Source of the DNA: Actinocorallia populi
GTDB lineage: Bacteria > Actinomycetota > Actinomycetes > Streptosporangiales > Streptosporangiaceae
Reading direction: 5' to 3'
Length of the DNA: 64,000 nucleotides
NCBI RefSeq assembly: GCF_002995495.1
Contig: NZ_PVZV01000001.1
Location: 806,001-870,000, forward strand
Notes under the pieces: model-generated
Seen by the model: only the letters and a program-made list of their open reading frames with translations
Databases searched by the model: none
What the model was told of the DNA's origin: nothing
Translations under genes and position numbers: made by a program
Part shown: positions 44,328 through 50,878 of the stretch, piece after piece
Layout: each line of letters begins with the position of its first letter
Numbering within the stretch: the stretch's first letter is position 1

Positions 44328-45077
44328 GTGATGGTGGTACTGGGGGTTCTTTTTGCCGCGCTTGCGGGTTTTCTGGCGTTGGCGCCTTCGCCTCTGAAGC
44401 GGCTGGCCGGTGTCGGGGCGGGCGGGGGTTCGGCTGGGGCGGGAAGAGGCGGGGAGCGGGGCGCGGATGCAGAAGCAGCGAAAAGGAAGAGGGCGGTACT
44501 AGCGGCCGTTTCGGGAGCTCTTGTCGGCTTGCTGGTAGGAGGCCTGACGGGCGTGGCCGCGGCAGGACTCGCCGGTTGGGGGTGCTGGTGGTGGTCGGGG
44601 AGAGGTGGGTCGGCCGAGGCCGGGAGGCGCCGGGCTGCGGTGGTGGCGGATCTGCCGATGGCGGTCGAACTCCTCGCCGCCTGCCTGTCGGCCGGTATCT
44701 CCTGGGCCGAATCGGTCGAGGCGGTGGCGGATGCGTTGGGCGGCCCCCTGGGAGAGGACCTGGAGAAGGTCTCCGCCCAGATCCGTCTGGGAGCCGACCC
44801 TGCGGACGCCTGGGGGAAGCTCGCCGAGTCCCCGCAAACGGCTCCGTTGGCCCGCGCCGCGGTCAGAGCGACCCGGAGCGGTGCCTCCCTTGCTCCCGTC
44901 CTCAACCGCCTGGCCCGCGATCAGCGCCGCACCGCCCGAGCCGCCGCTGAGGCCCGAGCCCGCGCGGCCGCCATCCAGGCGGTGGCGCCCCTGGGCCTCT
45001 GCTTCCTACCTGCCTTCTTCTTCCTGGGCATAGTCCCCTCCATCGCCGGCATAGCCCAGAGCATCACCCTTCCTTGA
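44328..45077 (+). CDS. tadC: Type II secretion F-like membrane protein, TadC (249 aa)
   Basis: Starts at GTG 44328 or ATG 44331 after GGGAGG. Membrane helices at about 3-20, 58-80 and 222-243; the cytoplasmic part has the T2SF pattern DLPMAVELLAACLSAGISWAESVEAVADALGGP and LARAAVRATRSGASLAPVLNRLARDQR. It pairs with TadB as the inner-membrane platform. The region at residues 30-50 is a glycine-rich low-complexity linker. Confidence 0.87.
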   Translation: MMVVLGVLFAALAGFLALAPSPLKRLAGVGAGGGSAGAGRGGERGADAEAAKRKRAVLAAVSGALVGLLVGGLTGVAAAGLAGWGCWWWSGRGGSAEAGRRRAAVVADLPMAVELLAACLSAGISWAESVEAVADALGGPLGEDLEKVSAQIRLGADPADAWGKLAESPQTAPLARAAVRATRSGASLAPVLNRLARDQRRTARAAAEARARAAAIQAVAPLGLCFLPAFFFLGIVPSIAGIAQSITLP

Positions 45078-45467
45078 CCACGAGGAAGTGAGATGCGATC
45101 AACGGTCCAGACGTACGGCCGGCGGAATCGGACGGGTTCTCCAGCCCGGTGATTTCGCTTTGCGGGAGCAAGGCCCGAGTGAGGAGTTCGAGGACGACGC
45201 GGGTCTCGGGTTCGGTCAGGACGCGGTCGTGATTACCGTGCCGGGCCAGGGAGGCTGCCGTCTCCCTGCCGACGGCTCGCTGCTCGAACCGGGTCTTGCG
45301 CAGCTCCGCGCGGACGTTCCGGTCGACCTTCACCGGTCGCGGGAGCGGGGCTGCGGAGCGTGAAGCGGAGCTGCGGGTTTTGGGGCGTGCAAGAAGGGCT
45401 GCGGATTACAGGGCGAAGTTGTGGGTCTCGGGATGGTTCGTGGGAGCGAGAGCGCAGGTCGTGCGGG
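45078..45467. other. Gap after tadC, no gene supported
   Basis: Several short frames are open but have poor codon use. A GGTGATTTCGC-type AT patch near 45150 and repeated CTGCGGAG/CTGCGGG motifs near 45345-45405 lead into the tandem repeat that follows. Confidence 0.35.
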
Positions 45468-45775
45468 CGAGGCAGGCCTTGGCGGCGAGACGGCAGTCCT
45501 AGCGGTGAGGCTGCAGTCCTTGGATCGGGACCGCAGTCCGGGGAGCAAGTCCGCAGGACCAGGTGGCGGGACGGCAGTCCTTGGGGCAAGGCCGTAGGCC
45601 TTGGTGGTGAGGCCGCAAGCCTTGGGGTGAAGCCGCAGGCCTGGGGGTGAGACCGCAGGCCTGGGGGGTGAGACCGCAGGCCTGGGGGGTGAGGCCGCGG
45701 GTCTCGGTGATGAGGCCGCAGTCCTTGGGCGAGACCGCAGTCCGTAGGACAGGACCGCAGGTCTTGGGAGGGAGG
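45468..45775. repeat. Array of about 15 degenerate 20-22 base repeats
   Basis: The consensus is near GTGAGACCGCAGGCCTTGGGG; the clearest copies start at about 45607, 45627, 45647, 45668 and 45689. No unique spacers separate the copies, so this is a minisatellite, not CRISPR. It fills the space between tadC and the 3' end of the LysE gene. Confidence 0.85.
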
Positions 45776-45782
45776 TCGGGGG

Positions 45783-46418
45783 TCAGGCGGGGGAGCGGTC
45801 GGTGGCCATGCGGAAGGCGAAGAAGGAGAGGAGGGCGCCGGTCAGGTGGCGTTGGATGCGGAGCCAGGTGGGGCGGGCGGTGAGGAAGGCGCTGACGGAG
45901 CTCGCGGTGAGGACGAAGAGGCCGTTGAAGGTGAGGGCCACACAGATCTGGACGGTGCCGAGCAGGAAGCTCTGGGCGGCCACGTGGCCCTGGGAGGGAT
46001 CCACGAACTGAGGTAGGAGGGAGACGTAGATGATGGCGATCTTCGGGTTGAGGACCGAGGTGAGGAAGCCCATGGCGAAGAGGCGGCGGGTGGGGACGGG
46101 AGCGAGGGACTGCGGGCTGAAGGGAGAGGCACCTCCCGGCCTGAACGCCTGCCAGGCCATCCAGGCCAGGTAGGCGGCACCGGCGAATTTGATCGCCAGG
46201 TAGAGGAAGGGGACCAGGGTGAAGACGGCGGTGATCCCGGCGGTGACCGCGGCCACATAGACCAGGAGGCCGGCGCCCACTCCGGCCAGCGAGACCAGGC
46301 CCGCACGCCTTCCCTGCGCGATGGAGCGGGACACCAGATAGATCATGTTCGGCCCGGGGGTCAGCACCATCCCCAAGGCGACCGCCGCGATACCGGCGAC
46401 TGCTGCAAATTCCACCAT
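45783..46418 (-). CDS. LysE/RhtB-family exporter (211 aa)
   Basis: ATG 46418 (MVEFAAVAGIAAVALGMVLTPGPNMIYL). Six membrane helices with the family motif G-x2-L-T-P-G-P-N at residues about 16-24 and GFLTSVLNPKIAIIYVSLLPQF in the middle. Members export amino acids or small metabolites; the substrate is unknown. It sits inside the tad locus, between repeats, and looks like an insertion that splits the two tad blocks. Confidence 0.92.
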   Translation of the reverse strand: MVEFAAVAGIAAVALGMVLTPGPNMIYLVSRSIAQGRRAGLVSLAGVGAGLLVYVAAVTAGITAVFTLVPFLYLAIKFAGAAYLAWMAWQAFRPGGASPFSPQSLAPVPTRRLFAMGFLTSVLNPKIAIIYVSLLPQFVDPSQGHVAAQSFLLGTVQICVALTFNGLFVLTASSVSAFLTARPTWLRIQRHLTGALLSFFAFRMATDRSPA

Positions 46419-46699
46419 GCAGTGATCATGCGGCCATCCATCGTCGGAAGTCATCTGCCGCAGCCGACACGGATTGCGCATCCTGGCGCTGAACAGCCGA
46501 TTTACCGTCGAACTTTTCCGGGAGGGTCTCCCGGGAGCTCCACCCGGTGGAGAAGACGGTTTGATTCGTGCGCCCTGTCTTTGGAGAAAGGCAGAACATC
46601 TTGCGGAGAATCGTGAGCTGGGCCGCCGGACTCATGCCGGGCGGGCTCCGGTCGAAGAAGGACCTCAGCCGGGGACGGGTCCGGCTCTGGTGAAGACGG
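46419..46699. other. Upstream region of the LysE-like gene
   Basis: About 280 bases. A 7-bp inverted repeat region (CTCCCGGGAG near 46528-46537) is visible. The frames that cross it show no family resemblance. Confidence 0.3.
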
Positions 46700-46990
46700 T
46701 CCAGCTGTGGTGGGGGTGGGATCGGCTTGGGCTATGGCGGGGGCGGGGCCGGTTCGGGCTGTGGCGGGGGCGGGGCCGGTTCGGGCTGTGGCGGGGGCGG
46801 GGCCGGTTCGGGCCGTGGCGGGGGCGGGGCCGGTTCGGGTTGTGGTGGAGGCGGATACGGCTTGGGCAGGGGTCGGATCGGCTTGGGCTATGGCAGGGGC
46901 GGGGCCGGTTCGGGCTGTGGCGGGGACGGGTTCGGTTCGGGCTGCGGCAGGGCGGGGCCGGCTGTGGTGGGGGTGGGACCGGCTCGGGCC
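46700..46990. repeat. 27-base repeats encoding a proline-rich tail on the reverse strand
   Basis: Copies of a 27-base unit (core GGTTCGGGCTGTGGCGGGGG) run about 46740-46850 almost perfectly and more loosely to 46990. On the reverse strand, in the frame of the TadG-like gene, they encode P-E-P-A-P-P-P-P-Q. A TAG (46890-46888) interrupts the frame after the first part, and an identical TAG context lies at the far end near 46735. Confidence 0.8.
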
Positions 46991-47427
46991 GTGGCGGGGA
47001 TGGCCAGTGAGGGGAGCCAGCGGGGAACGCGGAGGGGCAGGGTGACGGTGACCTCGGCGATGGTGCCGGGGACGGCGGGGGCCGGAGTGAGGGTGCAGGC
47101 GGTGAGGCGGGCGCCTGCTCTCAGAGCGGCCTGGCGGGCGTGGGGGCAGGGGGCGGAGCTGCCCCGGGTGTGGCGGGTGGCAGCGGTCAGGGCGGCCATG
47201 TCGGCGGCCAGCTGGGCCTGGTGACGGGCGGCGCGGATACCGGACGCCGTCATCGTGGTGATGGCGAGCAGGCAGATGAGGGAGATCAGGGCGGCTGTCC
47301 AGATCGTGGCCGAACCCTGGTCCGAGGAAAGTCCTGGACGGTGCCGGTCGCGGCGGTGCCTTGCGCCCGCTCGGGGTGAAAGCGGCGGGCTCTCGGCTGG
47401 GAGCGTCGGGTCTTTGTCGGTCCGCAT
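46888..47427 (-). CDS. TadG/TadE-like secreted pilus protein, Rv3654c type (179 aa)
   Basis: ATG 47427 (MRTDKDPTLPAE) leads into a basic stretch and the pilin-like segment DQGSATIWTAALISLICLLAITTMTASGIRAARHQAQLAADMAALTAA, the signature of the actinobacterial TadE/G-like 'Rv3654c' family (E/G-S-A-T plus helix, then A-x-x-A-D-x-A-A-L). Two cysteines (APCPHA, TACTLT) may form a disulfide. The C terminus is proline-rich (PQPEPNPSPPQPEPAPPLP) and is built by the 27-base repeats. Last of three reverse-strand pilus genes. Confidence 0.82.
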   Translation of the reverse strand: MRTDKDPTLPAESPPLSPRAGARHRRDRHRPGLSSDQGSATIWTAALISLICLLAITTMTASGIRAARHQAQLAADMAALTAATRHTRGSSAPCPHARQAALRAGARLTACTLTPAPAVPGTIAEVTVTLPLRVPRWLPSLAIPATARAGPTPTTAGPALPQPEPNPSPPQPEPAPPLP

Positions 47428-47593
47428 GGGATGCCTGCTCGGGGATGAGGTTCGTGTTCGGGTGAACGGCCGTCCGGGCCGGGGGCGAGCCTTGGCCCGG
47501 AGGCCGGTCGTGGTGCCGTATGGATGCTTCGTGCGGACCGGGTGGCCGAAGATCGGTCTTCGGGTCTTCGAAGGCAGGGCGGGGGAAGCGGTC

Positions 47594-47971
47594 TCAGGGG
47601 AGGACGGGTGCGGGAAGGCGGTCGGAGGCGGATTCGGCGGGGGTCTCGGCCGTGAGATGGAAGGTGAGAGGAGGGAGGGGAAAACGGGGGAGAGGGCGGA
47701 AGGGCGCGGTGAGGGTGAGGAGGGCGGAGTCGGGGTTTCGGGTGATGGTGAGGGTCGTGCCGGGCGGAGTGGCGGACAGGGCCCGGGAGCGGACCTGGTG
47801 GAGGGGCTCTCCTCGGGCGGTGGCCCGGGCGGCGGCGTGCAGGGCGTCGAGGCAGGTGAGGCGGGTCGCCGCCGCGGCGATGCCCCAGAGGGCGATCGCC
47901 GCGGCGGCCAGCAGGGCGGGAAGGGCCACGGCCACTTCGGCGGTGGCCGTGCCGCGGTCGGTGCGGCGCAT
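47594..47971 (-). CDS. TadE-family minor pilin (125 aa)
   Basis: The N terminus MRRTDRGTATAEVAVALPALLAAAAIALWG has the TadE prepilin pattern (G followed by T-A-T-A-E and a hydrophobic helix), so it is probably processed at the Gly. The rest is a short extracellular domain with one cysteine (LTCLDAL). It starts 7 bases after the DUF4244 gene. M. tuberculosis Rv3655c is the equivalent. Confidence 0.85.
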   Translation of the reverse strand: MRRTDRGTATAEVAVALPALLAAAAIALWGIAAAATRLTCLDALHAAARATARGEPLHQVRSRALSATPPGTTLTITRNPDSALLTLTAPFRPLPRFPLPPLTFHLTAETPAESASDRLPAPVLP

Positions 47972-47978
47972 GGACGGC

Positions 47979-48587
47979 TCATCCGGCGAGCTGGAGGGCC
48001 CGGTTGATGATCCCTGTCACCAGGGTGCGGACGTCGTCACTGGTGACGATCTTGAAGAGCAGGCCGGCGAAAGCGGCGGCGGCGACGGTCGCGACGGCGT
48101 ACTCGGCCGTCGCCATGCCGGCGTCGCGGCCGGTGCGAGACAGCGGGGCGGGAGCGTCGTCGGAGAGTCGCGAGTCCTCGACGGTGTCCCGTCGAACGCG
48201 AGGTCGTGGGGCTGCGGCGGTACTGGGACGGGCGCCGGGACGTGCAGCAGTGGCGAGGTCGAGGGGCGGCGAAGCACCGGCGACGCTGCCGAGCCGTAGG
48301 GCACCGACGATGTTGGGGAGCCGCGGGACGCCGGCCACGTTGTGGAGCCGTGGGGTGATGGCGCTGCGGGGCAGCGGGGCGCTGGTGGCGGCGCGGTTGC
48401 GGGGTGGCGGGGCGGCGACGACGTTGGGGAGTCGCGGGGTGCTGGCCACGTCGCGGGGTTGCGGAGCGGCGGCGGCGGCGTTGTGGGGCTGTGGGGTGGT
48501 GGTGCTGCGGGGTTGCGGAGCGGGGGCGCGGTCGTGGAGTCGGGGGGTGATGGTGGTGGGGCGGTGGGCGTGAGGGTGCGGGGTCAT
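47979..48587 (-). CDS. DUF4244 (Flp-like pilin) protein with repeat-built N-terminal extension (202 aa)
   Basis: The last 48 residues (GMATAEYAVATVAAAAFAGLLFKIVTSDDVRTLV..) are a complete DUF4244 pilin, with the G/M-A-T-A-E-Y cleavage context. DUF4244 genes normally encode about 60-110 residues; here the frame continues upstream for 150 residues of Pro/Arg/Ala-rich repeats (PRLPNVVAAPPP, PRLHNVAGVPRL, PNIVGALRL). ATG 48587 follows AAGAGG. The native start may instead be inside, close to the pilin, in which case the repeat region is leader DNA. Confidence 0.75.
   Translation of the reverse strand: MTPHPHAHRPTTITPRLHDRAPAPQPRSTTTPQPHNAAAAAPQPRDVASTPRLPNVVAAPPPRNRAATSAPLPRSAITPRLHNVAGVPRLPNIVGALRLGSVAGASPPLDLATAARPGARPSTAAAPRPRVRRDTVEDSRLSDDAPAPLSRTGRDAGMATAEYAVATVAAAAFAGLLFKIVTSDDVRTLVTGIINRALQLAG
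48230..48540. repeat. Degenerate repeats of about 25-30 bases in the DUF4244 gene
   Basis: Motifs like GGGGAGCCGCGGG, GTTGTGGAGCCGTGGGG, TTGGGGAGTCGCGGGG and TGCGGGGTTGCGGAGCGG recur across 48290-48530. On the reverse strand they code for R-L-(P/H)-N-V-x-(A/G)-x-P-type units. Confidence 0.6.
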
Positions 48588-48948
48588 GGGGGCCTCTTGG
48601 TCTCGGCCGGGCCGGGTGCCTGGCGACAACGCCCAGCATGTGCTCCGTCCTTCAAGATCGCTCGGGGCCCTGTGGATAAGTCGAGGTCGGATGGGGGGGG
48701 TGGGGAATGGCTGTTCGTCTTGTTCGGGGGCGGGTGGGGGCTCGGTCGACGGGCGGAGGGGCGGGATGTGTCCGGGTCGGGGAATGCAGAAGGCGGGTGT
48801 CAAGAGGAAACGGGCGTTGTATTTAGCGTCAGTAGGACTAGAGTTCTGGGACGGGGGATTCGTCGTTCTTTTGTGACTTTTGCTACCGGTGGGTCATATA
48901 CGCTGCCTCAAGCACTGGGGTACCGGGTGTGCGGAGGGAATCTTGCGC
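48588..48948. promoter_or_regulatory. Divergent promoter region of the pilin genes and the Ig-like membrane protein
   Basis: 361 bases. The part 48815-48905 is the AT-richest DNA nearby (TTGTATTTAGCGTCAGTAGG; TTGTGACTTTTGC; GTCATATACG). TTGTGA (48873-48878) and the TCATAT that starts 17 bases later could be a promoter towards 48949. GGAGGG (48933-48938) is the ribosome site. No gene is seen. Confidence 0.45.
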
Positions 48949-50490
48949 GTGTGGTTCAGGGCGCTGGTGGCCGTGGCTCCGCTGGTGGTGGTGTTGGGAG
49001 CCGGTGGAGCGGCGCAGGCGGGGAGCGCTGCGGCGCCCCAGATCTCGCCGGCGGACGGATCGGTCATCACCGCCTCGTCGGTCACCATCAGGGTGAAGTC
49101 CGCTCCGGGCGGCGGGACCCTGTACGTGGACGGGGTGCCGGTGGCCACCGGGAAGAACCGGGTGCTCCAGTACACGATCAACGGCAGGACCGAGCCCAAC
49201 GGGACCCATCGGGTCAGGCTCTCGGCGACGTCGGGACTGCCGTGGGACGCGGCGTCCAGCACGTTCCGGATGGCGGTGCCCGCCTCCGCGCCCAGCGGGG
49301 TGACCGCGTCGGCCAAGGGCAACAAGGTGACCGTCCGGTGGCAGAAGGGCGATGAGCCCGACCTGACGGGGTACACGCTCTCGGGGGACCTGGGATCGAG
49401 GAGCGTCTCGGCCGGTTCCTGCGGAGCGCAGTGCAGCGTGACGTTGACGGCGCCCGCGTCGGCCAACGGGCAGGCGACGATCCAGGTCGCGGCGAAACGT
49501 TCGGGAGCCGCGCCCTCGGGGGCGACGACGCGGACCGTGCGTCTCAAGGGGACGGCGGCGCAGCCTCAGGCGCCCGGGAACGGCAACGCGCCCCAGGGGC
49601 CCGGCTCGTCGAACTACACGCCGCCGCCGAACCCGCAGAACCCGCTCTTCCCCACCGTGGCGCCCAACCCGCCGGGATTCTCCACCGAGGACCCCGAAGT
49701 CAGCATGGTCTACCCGACGCCCACCGACCCCGCGGTGCTCGACCCGTCCGTGGTCAGCATGGACAACACCGGGCTGACGAACACGCTGGCCGATGAGAGC
49801 CTGCAGTGGGGCAAGAGCGTGGCGATAGCGCTCGTCCTGCTGCTGTGCGCCGCGCACCTGGGAGCCTGGACGCGACGCCTGCGCACCGTGAAGGCCACGG
49901 GGCCGGGCGGCCTGCGGGTCGTTCCGGGATCCGCCCACGCCCGGGTCGAGGCCAACCGGCTGCACATCGAGGCCGCCCTCGTCGCGGCCAAGGGCGTACC
50001 GGCGGAGGACCCTTCGCCCGAGGAGGGCAGGAAGTCCCGGCGGCTCAAGAAGCGCAAGCGCGGGCCGGCGAACCCCGAGCCGGTGGAGCCGGACCTCGGT
50101 TCGGTCGTCCAGACCGCAGACCCGGAACAGGACTTCCCGGACGAACTCAACCTCGAGTACACGCCGAAGCGCCTGGATCCCGCAGACGTGCCCGCGGCCG
50201 CGCCCGACCCCGTGGCCGGCCTCGACGAGACGAACGTGGACCTCGGGACGAACGAGACCGCGGACGAGGACGAACCAGACCCCGACAGGACGATCCTGGA
50301 CGGAACGCCCGAGAGTCCCGAAGGCGTCAGGAAGCCGGACGAGGACGGGACCGACGCGGCCCTCGCGGCCCTGGTCGAACTCGCCAAGGCCGACGCCCCG
50401 GCCCAGTCGCCCGAACCCGCCGAGGAGGCGAGCGACCGCACCGAGGTCCTCGAACACCCCCGCCGCCGTCGCGGTCTTTTCCGTCGCTGA
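48949..50490 (+). CDS. Ig/FN3-like membrane protein with long charged cytoplasmic tail (513 aa)
   Basis: GTG 48949 (or TTG 48943) follows GGAGGG. A signal peptide (to AQAGS, about residue 27) precedes a beta-rich region with an Ig-like domain (ISPADGSVITASSVTIRVKS, THRVRLSATSG) and a fibronectin-III-like domain (PSGVTASAKGNKVTVRWQKGDEPDLTGYTL), then a Pro/Asn-rich stretch, one membrane helix (WGKSVAIALVLLLCAAHLGAW, about 285-305) and a charged 200-residue cytoplasmic tail ending EVLEHPRRRRGLFRR. Function unknown; an envelope adhesin or scaffold is possible. Two downstream copies of its 3' end follow. Confidence 0.7.
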   Translation: MWFRALVAVAPLVVVLGAGGAAQAGSAAAPQISPADGSVITASSVTIRVKSAPGGGTLYVDGVPVATGKNRVLQYTINGRTEPNGTHRVRLSATSGLPWDAASSTFRMAVPASAPSGVTASAKGNKVTVRWQKGDEPDLTGYTLSGDLGSRSVSAGSCGAQCSVTLTAPASANGQATIQVAAKRSGAAPSGATTRTVRLKGTAAQPQAPGNGNAPQGPGSSNYTPPPNPQNPLFPTVAPNPPGFSTEDPEVSMVYPTPTDPAVLDPSVVSMDNTGLTNTLADESLQWGKSVAIALVLLLCAAHLGAWTRRLRTVKATGPGGLRVVPGSAHARVEANRLHIEAALVAAKGVPAEDPSPEEGRKSRRLKKRKRGPANPEPVEPDLGSVVQTADPEQDFPDELNLEYTPKRLDPADVPAAAPDPVAGLDETNVDLGTNETADEDEPDPDRTILDGTPESPEGVRKPDEDGTDAALAALVELAKADAPAQSPEPAEEASDRTEVLEHPRRRRGLFRR

Positions 50491-50800
50491 GGCGGTCGCC
50501 CTGGCCCGTCGAAGCGGTGCATTCGGCTCGTGACCGGCCGAAGCCGGACACGCCCCGGGGAGCCGTCGGGGCTGTCGGGTCGAGGTTCTCGAACACGTCA
50601 GCCGCCGTGGTGGCCTTTTCCGTCGCTGAGGTGACCGGTCGAAGCCGGACAAGTCCCGCAGAGGCATCGGACTGTCGGGTCGAGGTCCTCGAACATGTCC
50701 GCCGCCGCGGTTCCTTCCGTCGCTGAGGTGACCGGTCCGGCCCGTCGAAGGCTCGCAGCCGGTCAGAGTCGGACACGCCCCGGGGTGTCATCGGGGCTGC
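50438..50800. repeat. Three copies of the 3' end of the preceding gene
   Basis: The final codons and stop (EVLEHPRRRRGLFRR-stop, 50443-50490) recur downstream as EVLEHVSRRGGLFRR-stop (about 50581-50630) and EVLEHVRRRGSFRR-stop (about 50680-50727), each followed by a related 60-80 base tail (CCGGTCGAAGCCGGACA..). The repeated units are about 100-135 bases. No other gene is seen in 50491-50878. Confidence 0.8.
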
Positions 50801-50878
50801 CGGACCGCGGAAAGTGCCGACCGGAGGAGGCGGCCGTGTTCGGGGAAGCCGCCGGGGCGGCTGATCGCGGTAGGCGGG

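Noticed and set aside
45468-45775. CRISPR-like array
   Set aside because: Repeats are 20-22 bases, imperfect and adjacent, without unique spacers, and no cas genes are near.
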